Assembly (NCBI RefSeq): GCF_029784155.1
Contig: NC_073693.1
Span: 182,921,802-182,985,801 of the forward strand
Reading direction: 5' to 3'
Length of the DNA stretch: 64,000 nt
Source of the DNA: Uranotaenia lowii
Taxonomy: Eukaryota > Arthropoda > Insecta > Diptera > Culicidae
Part shown: in pieces, positions 47,701 through 57,150 of the stretch
Position numbering within the stretch: position 1 is the stretch's first letter
How the letters are laid out: each line of letters starts with the position of its first letter
Translations under genes and position numbers: made by a program
The notes under the pieces: generated by a model
The model's input: only the letters and a program-made list of their open reading frames with translations
Told to the model about the DNA's origin: nothing
Database searches by the model: none

Positions 47701-49127
47701 CCTACAATCGGCTCAACAATTGGCATCGCACGCAGAAGCTCCTACAGGACATTTGGAAGCGCTGGCAACTTGAGTACGTGTCCACTCTCCAGCAACGTTC
47801 GAAATGGTACAAGCCGCCCGTCATCATCCAAAAAGGTTGCCTGGCACTTCTCAAGGATGAAAACTCACCACCGATGAGCTGGAAGCTGGCTCGAATCACC
47901 GATCTGCATCCCGGACCAGACGGAATTACGAGAGTCGTAACACTTCGCACATCCAACAGCATCTTTACTCGACCGGTGGCAAAAATCTGCTTGCTTCCTA
48001 TTGAAATCCCATCCGCTGGAACAACTTCTCCGCCAAGCAACAACGCAACTCCTGATTCGCCGATGAAATGCAGCAACTAAGCACGAGCCAACACAACCTA
48101 CCTGAAATAATGAACATACAAGGCATTTTCTAATATGGAAAAGGTGAGAACCAGTCCAAATTAGCTTAATTTCATCCTCGCAGGTCTACGCTATGTTTGT
48201 TTTTATCTTGTTTCAAGCAACATCATCGAGTTATTGACGTTCGACATCAAAACAACCCAATTTCATCGACAAATCCGAGGGATAGACCACTAGCTGAAAA
48301 GGTTTCATCGACAATCTGTCAGAAATGAACATTTCTGAAGGGGCCAGCATGTTCGTTACATCGAAAAAGTTTACCATAGCGCGCCATCTGGTTGTGGATA
48401 TCACCTCTTCGAGCATTAATTGTACCCCTCGTCCGTCAACGCTCGATCAACGAATCAAGGAGAAACGCAAAACTATTGTAAAACGGGCTGCACTTCCGCC
48501 AAAGAGATTATAAAAGGAAGAAGGTGACAGCCCGAATTTCCTCTTTGCTCTCATTGGCCAGCGAGACATCAACAATCATCAGTTGTTTACTTTTGGATCA
48601 AGTGTATCATTATAAGTTAAATTGTGTAAGAAAAGTTAGTAATTTAAAGAACATTGAAGTTTTGGATTAATAAATAAGTAGTACTGAAGAGAATAAAGTG
48701 AAAATTAATTAAAAATTGGACTTACCTGTGAGTGCGCTACCTAGAAAGAAAGTTTAAAAAGAAATTACTTACCTGGACTCTGGAACGTGTACCTGTGGAA
48801 GAAACTATACTTACCTGGGAATCTGGAACGTGATTGAATCTAAAGTGAGTGCATTAATCTACTGCTACCTGCTCTTGCTATCTACATGGCGTACTGATTC
48901 TTTACTAATGGATTTTATTGTAATTTTTTAGATTTGGAAAAGTAGTCGCAATCTTAGAACTGGACAAAAACTTACAACATGACTGCGCCATCTTCGAGGC
49001 TGCGCCCAAGAACCCAAGAACGGAAATATGCCGGAAAACATTGAAATTGCGGAACAGTTGGGGTGGAACAACATACGTAATTTTTGTTACATATGTCGGA
49101 AAAGGTTCCGAGGAAAAATTATCCTAA
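41789..49127 (+). CDS. two-exon small protein gene, unknown function
   Basis: Exon 1 is 41789-41856 (ATG, then M-A-I-I-G-L-Y-G-H-S-K-L-L-E-D-D-K-R) with donor GCGAC|GTAAGT. Exon 2 is 48932-49127, after GTAATTTTTTAG. The junction is phase 2 and reads C-A-T-F-G-K-V-V-A-I-L-E-L-D-K-N; the frame then runs to TAA at 49125 with K-N-P-R-T-E-I-C-R-K and V-T-Y-V-G-K-G-S-E-E-K. Spliced length is about 87 residues. An AATAAA follows at about 49219. The 7.1-kb intron contains a whole BEL/Pao element in the same orientation. Another reading frame in the pre-insertion intron (41890-42010, 'GLYIFSKRGYHRGMLEIIDL') looks protein-like but does not fit either exon in phase. I do not recognise the family. Confidence 0.42.
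42031..42567 (+). repeat. BEL/Pao 5' LTR
   Basis: 537 bp, TG...CA. Contains an AATAAA-type signal around 42346-42356. An imperfect tandem block 'CTTACCTGG..TCTGGAACGTG' occurs near its 3' end. Several GTGAGT donor-like sites (about 42408 and 42526) could serve splicing to the leader acceptor before the ORF. Confidence 0.95.
42569..42587 (+). other. candidate primer binding site
   Basis: Two bases after the LTR the sequence TGGTCCTTCGAACCGG begins with TGG, complementary to a tRNA CCA end, and continues with a T-arm-like complement. I cannot assign the tRNA. Confidence 0.55.
42813..48080 (+). CDS. BEL/Pao gag-pol polyprotein
   Basis: An ATG at 42813 (M-S-N-D-R-R-L-K) opens 1755 codons; an upstream in-frame GTG at 42783 extends the frame but is unlikely to start it. 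In order: gag-like DUF1759 region ('LPVFSGSIDSWLNFHDLF', about residue 125); zinc knuckles ('CRNCLRKGHQVKDC', about 370); DUF1758 aspartic protease ('LLDSGSESCF', about 463); reverse transcriptase with 'LLADIKQMYRQI' and 'FYVDDLFSG' (about 873); Pao-type peptidase A17/RNase H region ('LFDPLGLLGPVV', 'HIFSDASERAYGA', 'FFWVDSTTVLHWL'); integrase with zinc-binding 'HHHAKHLHAA' and a D-D-E core (Asp about 1437 in 'GIDYWGP', Asp about 1501 in 'YSDNGRNF', Glu about 1552 in 'GGLWEAAI'); and a C-terminal DUF5641 ('LNNWHRTQKLLQDIWKRWQ'). All catalytic motifs are intact. It would copy and integrate the element. Confidence 0.96.
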   Translation: MSNDRRLKNLRTRHRSLLASFSNIRAFVETYDEEQHECQVAGRLEHLVSLWNDFNGVQAELETLDEAEIDNHLKQRIEFESSFFEVKGFLLSKNKHSPSTPASSSSHSAPHSPAWSSHVRLPDVKLPVFSGSIDSWLNFHDLFVSLVHSSHELSNIQKFYYLRSSLSGEALKLIQTINISANNYIVAWTLLVEHYQKPARLKQSYVDSLFEFSTLKRESSTELRFLVERFEANVKVLKQLGEKTQFWDILLIRMLSIRLDPTTRRDWEEQSSTLSTVTFHDLTEFIQRRASVLEALSKNVEPVSNNVIKKSPTRLIASHGANQSNFRKCVVCSDHHPLYLCSTFSKLSLEEKEREVRQHQLCRNCLRKGHQVKDCSSTSACRYCRNRHHSQLCSTGISKTFDTTKQRQPTTFSNPQPSVSLPAASIEAPCFTTSKNNRKTILLATALLSLVDDNGTEHVARALLDSGSESCFITQSFSQLIKVHRQKLNCPIVGIGQSTTQARFKIRSSIRSRVCQYSTTLDFLVLPKVTIDLPSTEINASSLKIPPGIELADPSFHKTSRIDMILGAEIFFELFETSGRINLGDGQPTLINSVFGWVVSGECEQLPPTRPIVANLATISDLNNLMERFWSIEDDSSSPSYSVEEAACETHFQQNVRRTPEGRYCVRLPVKNNVLDNLSDNRRTALRRFHMLENKLNRDEGLKQQYDSFMEEYESLGHMQKVFDYEQPPTPCYHLPHHAVIREDSTTTKVRVVFDASCKTPSGPSLNNALMVGPIVQEDLRSIIMRSRIRPIMLLADIKQMYRQILVDEGDTPLQRIVWRTSPEAPMQTYELKTVTYGTASAPYLATRVLQQLAEDENERFPRAAKVLRRDFYVDDLFSGADSIQDAINLQKQLDQLLRKGCFELRKWASNVAAVLKDIPPENRAVQSSVDLDRDQCLKTLGLHWEPAPDHLRYRINLPESPPEQPLTKRIALSHIARLFDPLGLLGPVVTSAKLFMQALWGLKNDDGRCWDWDQELPSAATSFWKSYHSQLILLNELRIERCILHSNPTSVQLHIFSDASERAYGACAYVRSTDSSDLVKVALLTARSKVAPLHRQSIPRLELCGALIAAELYKKVMLSLQLQPETFFWVDSTTVLHWLKSAPSSWVTFVANRVSKIQLATENCSWNHVPGYENPADLLSRGTTAETLLQSDLWWHGPDWLKCGADKWPTQQHISQYNSEVLQEARKTPISVITATSTESFINELTERFSSFRRMVNTIAYCRRLKLKKTDRPSSTILSCEEIEASENALISLVQQQEFSSEWSQLQQGKPVPTKSRLRWFHPFLSESRVIRIGGRLSHATLPYNTRHQILLPGTHRFSKLLVQHHHAKHLHAAPQLLISLLRTQYWIIGARDLAKRVVHACVICFRARPKQLEQFMGDLPANRVNMARPFAITGIDYWGPIQIQPSHRRAAPRKVYVAVFVCFCTKAVHIELVSDLTAAKFIQALQRFVSRRGLCSEIYSDNGRNFVGAANELRQIVRSKEHQKALAEECTNNGIRWHFNPPKASHFGGLWEAAIASAQKHFLRVIGNHTLPYDEMETLLAQIESCLNSRPISSLSDDPSDFDPLTPGHFLVGGALKAVPQLDLSSIPYNRLNNWHRTQKLLQDIWKRWQLEYVSTLQQRSKWYKPPVIIQKGCLALLKDENSPPMSWKLARITDLHPGPDGITRVVTLRTSNSIFTRPVAKICLLPIEIPSAGTTSPPSNNATPDSPMKCSN
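48337..48349 (+). other. polypurine-tract-like site before the 3' LTR
   Basis: GAAGGGGCCAGCA immediately precedes the 3' LTR; the GAAGGGG core is the likely plus-strand primer. Confidence 0.45.
48350..48886 (+). repeat. BEL/Pao 3' LTR
   Basis: 537 bp, no difference from the 5' LTR found by eye. Followed by the TGGCG target duplicate. Confidence 0.95.
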
Positions 49128-49704
49128 TGATAATAGTGAAAATAAACGGACTACTTGCTAATATTTTATTTTCAAAGTGTTCGTGTTTTCACATTTTCAC
49201 ATTTTGCAAAAAAATTCAATAAATAAAAAACATCATACATATTCAAAACTATCATTCTTTATCATTTAATTAACTATTTAGAGCCTTTCATTCCCGTGTA
49301 CATAAATTTTCTGTTAAATTTCTTTTTCGTCACCACCTGAAAAGGTACCGACAATCCTCATCGATTGCCGAATTAGTTCAGCGAATCTAGATTTCTTCGT
49401 GAAAATTGTTTTCAAAAGGGTCATACTTTAATGTTGTTGAACTTTTAGAGCCAAATTATTCCCTGTTTCATAAATTTTTCATTGAATTTCTATCTCGTCG
49501 CGACCTGAAAAGGTACCGACAATTGTCACCTAAAATCGTCACCCGAATGCGACGATTCTCACCCACGGTGACTACGAGAATAGGGTAAGAACTCACAAAG
49601 TTCATCCGAAGTGACGTTCCTCACCTAAACCGACTGCTGGAATAAAGTGACTTGGGTGACTCTACTATCGTCACGTCACTCGAGGCGCAGAATAAGGGCC
49701 ATAA

Positions 49705-49974
49705 TGTATTCTCACAGTTTTGTACAAAAACTTAAATAAACTTGTCGCCACTTCTTTCCATTTAGAATATTTGTAGCCTGGGCAACATATTCTATATGTA
49801 AATATAAAATTTTAAGTTGTTTTGATAACTTTTGCAGCAGTTTTCTGTGAATTCTTAAGATGTTTCATACAACGTAATAAAAGCTCACGCGAGGCTTAAG
49901 AACTTTCAACGTCTAACCACTGTCTAACCAAAGCAAGTCCAACCCAAGTAACATTTTAAACTCCTAATGGTTTT
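49705..49974. other. no gene seen
   Basis: Short spacer between two TIR elements. Confidence 0.4.
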
Positions 49975-50248
49975 ACACGGAAAAAAATTGAGTGGTTATC
50001 CCAAAGACGCTGTCATGATAATTTTACCATTTCAGCGCTATAGTATTTTCAACCATGAAAAGTTTAGCATCGATTTTGTAAAAGTGCGCATGAAACAATA
50101 TTGAAATTACTATGTACCTGGTAATTTTCGATAACTCTCAATGTTTGTTGTCGGAAATACTATGGTCATGATAATTTCATCATAATTTCTATTACAACTA
50201 GCGTCCGCATAGTAATTTAGACATTGTGGCACCAATTCATATCAACAA

Positions 50249-51314
50249 CACGCAGAGAAAACTAGTGCCATTAAAACAAAAGAAATTCGTTTTTGAATCA
50301 AAGTTCTAGTGTTATTTGAATCTAAATCTTATTTTTTTGATTTAATTTTTTTTTCTATCAAAAGGAAAGAAAATTATTTTGAGTTGGTGTACAGGAATTT
50401 TGAATTGATGTACTGTACTTGAAATCAAAAGACAATAAATTCGTGCTACAATCAATGAAAAAATTCTTTGATTTTTCTTCGAAACCAACAACGATGGAAA
50501 ACATTGTGGCGGAAAGTTCTCAATGCCGTGGAGGATTTTTGGTGAGTTTTTTCAAATATATCTGGAGTGAATTATTAAATTTTTGAATTAGTTTTAGGTC
50601 AACTATTCAGCCGACGAAGACTAGTTCTAAAGAAGGAACGAATTGAAAGCTGCGAAATTCCAAGTTGCCCAGTTTATAATATGATCCGCTTGTTTGCCAA
50701 AAAGTCGTCTACAGATCAATGTTAGCATGTTGAAAAGTGAGTACCTTCAATATTATATATTGTCAAACTACGATCTTTAAATTACTAGTGCTTAACTTCC
50801 TTCCCCACATTTCATTCAATGTTTTTAAGGAACATATTTTTGTCATTCATTTGTGTTTTATTAATTTGAATTTTTTCTATTTTCCTCTCTTCTTTACAGG
50901 TAGACTTCCGGAAACAAAACTTTAAATAAATAAATTATTTGAAAAATAAAATGTATTACCTATTATTCTTCGAAATGAAACATTTGTGGTACCTACTATT
51001 TTGGTAGAAACGAAAGTAAATAATAAGAACAAAGAAAAAATGTTTTCGAATTAAAATCAAAATAACTTGGAAATAAAGGAAAATGTTATAGCATCAAACG
51101 GAAATGCTATAGGTTCAAGGGATTTAAGATTTTGAATCAAAGTATTTCAGATTTTGAATCAAGAAACATTCTTTGACTCAAAGGAAAACATTTCTTTGAA
51201 ACAAAGGAAAATGTTTTTGAAACTAAGTAATTTTTATTTGTCCCAAAATCAAAGGAAAAAATCCTTTGTTTTCGTGGCACTTTCCTTTGAAACTAATTTC
51301 TATTTTTCTGCGTG
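50249..51314. mobile_element. nested TIR element with tiny spliced ORF
   Basis: Starts CACGCAGAGAAAACTAGTGC and ends inverted TTTCTATTTTTCTGCGTG. Near both ends 'TTTGAATCAAAG', 'AAAGGAAA' and 'TTTGAAACTA' repeats occur in mirrored order. The middle is unlike the arms: it is less AT-rich and holds a spliced-looking ORF with a polyA signal. Confidence 0.65.
50494..50624 (+). CDS. candidate 24-residue spliced ORF in a TIR element
   Basis: ATG at 50494 (M-E-N-I-V-A-E-S-S-Q-C-R-G-G-F-L) meets donor TTG|GTGAGT at 50542. The intron ends GAATTAGTTTTAG, and exon 50598 continues in phase 0 (V-N-Y-S-A-D-E-D) to TAG at about 50624. A second donor-like AAAA|GTGAGT (about 50736) and acceptor CTTCTTTACAG (about 50899), followed by AATAAATAAA, outline a 3' UTR exon. 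Function unknown; it may be a non-coding RNA gene instead. Confidence 0.3.
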
Positions 51315-51913
51315 AAAATACTACGCACATGGTACTTTTGAGAACAAAACATTATTGACTCAAAAACATCAGTGCGTATGATAATTTTACCATGCAAAAC
51401 ATTCTTGTTGTTTACACTAATTCAGGATCATTAATCATCAAACCCGTGAGTAAAAAAACTAATTTTCAGCTGCTTTAAAGTTTCATAACTTTGAAAATCT
51501 TTCCAGAGCATCGGGAGAACACACTAACATTGACCGACGTTTGTCGGAAGTGTGAATTTTAATGTTTCAAATAATGTCATAATACACGCATGCAAATAAA
51601 CAAACAAACATACATAGTAATTTTACTATTTAAATCAAGCTCCTCGCTCCTCCTAATTTTTATCATAACACATACTAGTTTCATCATGAAACATATAAAT
51701 TTTACTAGGGACGAAGTAGAACAATGCATCATTTCATTGACAATTTTACTAAAACGTAGTCGAATTTACTATGCGCAGCCAAATTGAACACATAGTTAAA
51801 TTGCTATGCGTAAGGTATTATAAACAACAAAACATATTTGACTCAAAAATATGGTTGCCTGTTGTTCATTTAAACCACGAATTTAGTAATTCTACTATGC
51901 TTTTTTTGTGTGT

Positions 51914-52389
51914 ATAGGAAAATATGGAAGTTTTGTAAGAAGATTACCAAAGTGTTGATCAAGGCGGGTGAAGCTTCAGGTGTGTTCTTATAAGAATGCA
52001 CGGAATCGTCCATCTTGTGACAGGCAATCGTAATCGTAGGCATGGTAGACGAACAATTCGCTGTCAAAAAACGCTCCGTCTCCACCCCCCACCAATGAGA
52101 AACTTTTGGTACCCCTTGCCTACTTTTCCTCAATATGCACCCACCCTACTGACTCACCCTGGTGTTGATAGCTGTGATAGCACTCTAATTCTCCGTGACT
52201 CAGATTTGAATTATAAGGGGTTTTCGGGAATTCTGAGTTGTTTTCAATCAGGCATTTTAAAGGAGCGTCTGAACGGTATGACCCATAATTTTAAAAATTT
52301 GACCACGGGTTCGAAAGGGATTATATTTTTTGAAGAAATATATTGAAATTTCGGATTCAATTAAATCAAACGGAACTAATGCGTGAAAA
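51914..52389. other. no gene seen
   Basis: No supported ORF. Overlapping small ORFs on both strands without domains. Confidence 0.4.
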
Positions 52390-52686
52390 TTCATTCGTCT
52401 CGCATCGCTCGTCAAGTACAGTCGCGTGTAAAGTTGCTCGATCCTCGCGAAATAGAAGTGTTGTGAGATTCGTCCAATAAATCCGGGTGTTTGTGCCGTT
52501 CGGACGGTTAAAACGGTGTTTTGTGCCGCGCCATTCGCTTTCCTGTCAAAGACAGACGAAAATTAAACACTCCTGCTCACCAAAGGGGTGCCATTACTGT
52601 GTGTTGGTGGACAAAAAAGTTATTTCTGGCTGTCTGGCTGCCCTCAACTGACTACCACGAGGGCCGCCGCCATTGTTTGGCGAACC

Positions 52687-52839
52687 ATGTTCCCCGTTTT
52701 CATCATCTTCATCATCATCATCACCAATCTGGTGGTCCTCACCCGAGCCGAGTTGAGACGTGGCAGTCATCTTCGAAACACCAGGAAGGACCACGTGGTT
52801 TGGGCCATCGCTGAAAGAGTCATTATTGACACAAATAAA
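52687..52839 (+). CDS. candidate first exon of a secreted or membrane protein
   Basis: ATG in good context (GAACCATGT) starts M-F-P-V-F-I-I-F-I-I-I-I-T-N-L-V-V-L-T-R, a textbook signal peptide or anchor, followed by A-E-L-R-R-G-S-H-L-R and V-W-A-I-A-E-R-V-I-I-D-T-N-K. A GTTTGT donor at 52840 would end the exon in phase 0 after 51 codons. The 300 bases upstream (from about 52390) are GC-richer, like a 5' UTR. No downstream exon is recognised. It might also be the 5' end of a repeat, as an overlapping His-rich frame is open. Confidence 0.3.
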
Positions 52840-53795
52840 GTTTGTAATACTTTCTTTTTCTTTTCCCTGTATCTTTTGTCTATTTTTTCCAACCCCCTGG
52901 CAACTTGACAGTTAAGTCGAGTTTGCTGTGCCATCTTAAAAATTGTAGATGTCGCACTAGTCGCGTTTGTTTACAGGCATCCTGGGTCGTCCCTAGCAGC
53001 GGCAACGTTCATTTTCCATTGAAACCACTTGATTTTGTTTCGGCATCCTTGGATGCAATTCAACTGACGAAATACCATTTTAAAAGGGCACATAATCAAA
53101 AGTGATGCAAAAAAGAAAAATAAAAAACTTTATAATTAAATTTTAAAATAGTTGTCAATGAAATTAGTAATTTTATTTCAATCTATTTGTGTTCCATTCT
53201 CGGTTCCAACTTAATAAATTTTCTGTTTATAGCAAAGATTACAAAATGGCCATCTTTCATCCGAATCCGTTGTGTTTTTGTTACAAGGCGTCACCAGATA
53301 GAGTTATGAATTTCTTTCATTAAACATAACGCGGTTTAAAATAGTTCCGCTATTTCCTTAAGTTTATTACGGTAAAATTTTATCCAGCTGAATGTTATGA
53401 AATATTAGTTTAACAAATATGTTGAGATAGTAAACACTGAGAATGAAAGCGGAAACGAGTTGAGGTGATGGCTTTGCATTTGCACAAGTGACGTACAGAT
53501 AAAATTTCGGCATGTTTAATTAAAAAAATTAGTTCATAGCATCAAATGTGAAGATTGCAGAAATGAACTTTTCTATAGTTTTATTGGCAGATTAGAAGTT
53601 AATGCCGATGTGTTAAAGGTGTGCAGAATAACCGAGTTGGAGGTAAAAATTGTAGAACAAAATCATCAAAGTATAAACTTAGCATACTATTGTTTATTGT
53701 TTATTGTTGCTTTTAAATCGTCTGACATGTTTGTCTTAATGATAAAACTTAATTTAAGGTTACATAAATAAATAAATTGCTCGAGCGATGATTTT
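52840..53795. other. no gene seen
   Basis: AT-rich, with no supportable ORF or repeat beyond simple A/T runs. Confidence 0.4.
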
Positions 53796-54245
53796 TCAAC
53801 TATTATTTCTCAATTCGTCTCTTAGATAAGATTCAATACGACGTTTAAAGGTTGTGGTACATACATTGAAGTCGAAAAGCGTATAAAATCGTAGGAAGCT
53901 AATTTTTGCAGACCGTAAAGGGTCGTTACTACCATACCGCGTACTTCTTGATTCGAGTGAAAGCCAGTCTCGATTTCGAAGAGCTCTTTTTGGAGCATAG
54001 ATATTACAGCGAGATAGCAACCATGAGCAGTCGATTTCATTTCGTAAAACCTTCGCCACGAACAGTGATTGGCCGATGACATGACGATCCGAGAGTGTGT
54101 GAAGACCCAGTAAAGCACAACGCTGGGCATACGGTGGCAGGTTTAGAGGATTCTCCCAAGGCAACTCCCGAAGAGCATATCGCACAAATCTTCTTTGAAT
54201 AGCTTCAAAACGTGCAATCCATACAGCTTCAAATGGCCACCAAAC
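53796..54245 (-). pseudogene. LINE ORF2 C-terminal fragment
   Basis: Minus strand. 'FEAVWIARFEAIQRRFVRYA' leads into 'LRELPWENPLNLPPYAQRCA', 'LLGLHTLSDRHVIGQ', 'NRDWLSLESRSTRYGSNDPL' and 'FNVCTTTFKRRI', then a stop at 53796. This is the region after the RT in CR1/Jockey-like LINEs that lack RNase H. The short 3' UTR ends in a TTTATTTATTTATG run near 53763. The 5' part is missing, as usual for 5'-truncated insertions. It belongs to a different family from the I-clade copy. Confidence 0.8.
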
Positions 54246-54490
54246 AATGCTATTATTATGATATCATGATAATTCGAACTCTGACACGGATTTCAAATGA
54301 TGCACGGGATGTTTTTAGAGGATTAGCCGAACACATTTTGGATCAAGATGCTTTAGTTAACTATCGAAACTTGTTGTTGAAATTATGTGTTGATTTTTAT
54401 CTGAAGTTTCGGATGGAGTCCTTCGCTAAGCAACATAATGATTCTAAAGAATCTCTTCAAAAAAAAACTTACATAGTTAATATTGTTTAG
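54246..54490 (+). other. short ORF, unassigned transposon-like peptide
   Basis: The plus frame ending at 54490 encodes 'SNDARDVFRGLAEHILDQDA', 'LVNYRNLLLKLCVDFYLKF' and 'RMESFAKQH'. The helical composition resembles the C-terminus of THAP/P- or hAT-like transposase relics, but I cannot assign it. Confidence 0.3.
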
Positions 54491-54640
54491 AAATGAATAA
54501 AATGTTGTTTTAAAATTTACCAAACCAAAAACCAATTACAAAGATTTTTGAATTAAAATTAGCTTGTGTATTTAATAAATAAAAGCCATTTTAAACGCTG
54601 ACTTTTTTTTACCATATTATCGTGTTTTTCTTTAAACATA

Positions 54641-55080
54641 TCCCGAGCAGACTTTTATGGCAAAATTATACCTAATTTTGCTATCATGCCTTGAAAGTAA
54701 AATTTGGTATCATTATGCCCGAATAAAGGTGGTACAATGCCAAAATTTGGGTCTCACTTCCCATATACGGATACTTCGATTATACCAAGTGTAGGTTTCA
54801 CTGAAACCTTAATGATACCTTGTTTTGCCAACGCTTAAAAACACTTTTTGAGAGCATAATGATGCCAATTCTAGGTATAGTACATTGCCAAAATTTGGTA
54901 TCGTTGTGCTTTCAAAACTTATTTCAAAAAGGAGGGTTTAAGGAGGTATCAAAGTACTTTGCTGATATCAAAATTTGGTTGAACTGTGCGATACGTATAA
55001 TAAAAATGAGTACCAAATTTGCATTGGTCGGGAACAATTATACCAAATTTCGCTTAAAAGGCATGATAGCAAAAGAACTA
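54641..55080. repeat. MITE, CCCGAGCAGAC family
   Basis: Starts TCCCGAGCAGACTTTTATGG after TA. 'GCTATCATGCCTT' near the left end is inverted as 'AAGGCATGATAGC' near 55060. 'CCAAAATTTGG' motifs fill the interior. Related to the elements at 541 and 62790. Confidence 0.6.
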
Positions 55081-55809
55081 ATAAGTAACCACCGAATAGT
55101 TTTTCAACCAAAGCGAAAGAATGTTATTTTGTATACACTCAGGCGTTTCAATGAGCGGTGTATGGATATCGTTTCCTCAAATTCAACTCTAGAAACAAAC
55201 ATCGCAATGTGTTATAAATAGCTCTGCACCTATGGTTGCATAAATGAAGGTGATTTTCAAATCTTCATTTGAGCATCTCAAAGTGGCGAAAAAATTCATA
55301 ATAGGTGCCATTTAACTTACTCAAATCATTGTTGAAACGTTTTTATGAAATATATTAGCTGACTAAGTGAGAAAATTAAAATGTGCAAAATTCTGATGTA
55401 TAATAATTTTTTATAATTTTTTTTAGATTGAATAAAAACTGCTCGAATTCGAAAACTATATGAAAAATCGAGCACCTTGACAACTTTGAGCGCGTTTTCT
55501 CAAAATTCATTTGGGCACTAACACGCTTCTGTTCTTTAAACCTCAGAAAATCTCATTGAATTGTTTAAGTTATTTTTTATATTAATATAATATAAAATCC
55601 ATCATCTACGAAAAAATATAAAATGTTAATTCTCATTGGCATATGACACATTCCACCGTGACGCGACGAATTTTTGACAGGCTTGGCTTTGTTTTTCAAT
55701 CCATCCTCACAATCAATCAGGCGCGACCCTAGAACTACCTCCATGGTACAGTTATGTAGGAGGCAGGACAGCAAATTCATAAAATACCAGCAGACTTCTT
55801 CAATTTAGT
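55081..55809. other. no gene seen
   Basis: AT-rich; small ORFs only. Confidence 0.4.
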
Positions 55810-55955
55810 CTTATAGCGTTTTCGTTTATATTCCACTGGCACCGTGTCAGTGGCAAACTATATAAACACACAAAATCGTCGCCCAGAACGATTTCGTTCG
55901 TTAATGATGAACAGTTTGAAACTGGCTAGTGGAAAATAAACGAAAACGCTATAAG
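55810..55955. repeat. 146-bp MITE
   Basis: Left CTTATAGCGTTTTCGTTTAT followed by ATTCCACTGGC; right inverted, ATAAACGAAAACGCTATAAG. About 28 bp of near-perfect TIR. Confidence 0.85.
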
Positions 55956-57150
55956 AATTTTAATTGATGTTTTTTCGAAGATTTCGTTTTTCGTAATACG
56001 AGACACGGGATTCATTTTTTGAACGACTCTCATGTAGGTATGTTTAAAAAAAAAGGAATCGTTTTGAAAAAGTTCAAATTAACCATTCAAAAAATCGCTC
56101 AATTCGAATTAAGTGGTAAAATTTAAAAAGAAATTGATAATATCCAATCTGGTTGCCCATTGCCAGTTGCCTCGATAATTCAATATCCACCAAAAGTGGT
56201 TTGGAAAAAAGCAATAATGTCTAGACCCAGTTTCTGTTATGTTCGAAAATCATCTTCATCCAAAAATTATTTTAAAAAAACCGTTCACATTAAAATCGCG
56301 TTTAACATTGTTTTAAAAACAATCAAATGTGTATAAATGCCTTTCTTGCTTTTACAAGAGCTGAATTTGTTTAATTAAAATGCGCATAAGAAACGACTTT
56401 ATCAATTAAAACATTTTTAACTGCATATAACATATTTTTTTCTCTTGAAACCACCCATAAATATTAATGCAGTACATGAATCGCCTTTACTGATAAATTC
56501 CCGGAAAAAATTGCACTTATCATAGCATATGTGAACGCCTAAATCACGCCACACAGTAATGCACCTACCATCACTATCATGTTGATTATTGGTTTGTGAA
56601 AATCGCCTTTACTTATGCAATCATAGGTGGTGGTGAGATTTATAATAATGACCCTGTTCATATTATCGCGATCACTTTATGTCCTAAAGTGGGCCTCATC
56701 CCAACAAATATCTCAATGATTTCGAGCCCTTAGAGTCAGATAGGGCGCGAATGAGCAATGAAAATTCTGTTGAGAAAGTCCTTAATTAATAAAAGATGTT
56801 GCGATTTGCCCTTCATCACAACATCGCACTCAAATACCAGATACAGGCAAAACATCGCATCCAAAATCGAAGTTAAGTCAATAGTTATGGTCGAACAAAT
56901 GAGCTCAAAGAAGTAATAACTGAGATAACAATTTACAATAACAGATAACATATTTACAATTAGGTTAAGTGCTCCTAATTAAGCCAGTACCATGACTAAG
57001 AAAGAAAATTTTTATGTAGGTCCTTTAACACGTCACGTTAAATTAAACATTTTTTTCATTCTTGTAAGAAGTGCGAAATAGTAAAACGACTAAATTAGAA
57101 AAATTGGCATGGACCTTTAGATCAATGAAAGCAAATACCACAATTTAAAT
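55956..57150. other. no gene seen
   Basis: AT-rich. It may be the 3' flank of the candidate minus-strand gene ending at 57151. Confidence 0.4.

Larger units (their letters stand above)
42031..48886 (+). mobile_element. full-length BEL/Pao LTR retrotransposon
   Basis: Two 537-bp LTRs (42031-42567 and 48350-48886) start TGTTCG and end CTACA. They read as identical by eye. A 5-bp target duplication TGGCG flanks the element (42026-42030 and 48887-48891). One uninterrupted gag-pol frame lies between. Terminal identity, open frame and perfect duplication point to a very recent, possibly active insertion. It sits inside the intron of the small gene at 41789, sense orientation. Confidence 0.97.
41553..49704 (+). 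mobile_element. TIR element with small gene, split by BEL/Pao
   Basis: Left end CCTTATTCTGCGCC..GTGACGTGATGAT and right end (inverted) ATCGTCACGTCACTCGAGGC then GCAGAATAAGGGCC match over about 30 bp. Just inside, both ends repeat short 'GTCACCT/AGGTGAC' and 'GTCACTTT' blocks. Without the 6.86-kb retroelement the unit would be about 1.3 kb and carries a two-exon ORF. No obvious target duplication could be read because the left side abuts another element. Confidence 0.5.
49975..51913. mobile_element. TIR element, host of a nested element
   Basis: Left ACACGGAAAAAAATTGAG and right (inverted) ACACACAAAAAAAGCATAG are imperfect inverted repeats. On both flanks of the nested element the sequence is built of 'ATAATTTTACCAT' and 'TACTATGTACCTGGTAATTT'-type motifs in both orientations. 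No transposase. Confidence 0.55.

Noticed and set aside
44500..48076. Many overlapping ORFs on both strands within the BEL/Pao element
   Set aside because: Shadows of the 1755-codon gag-pol frame.
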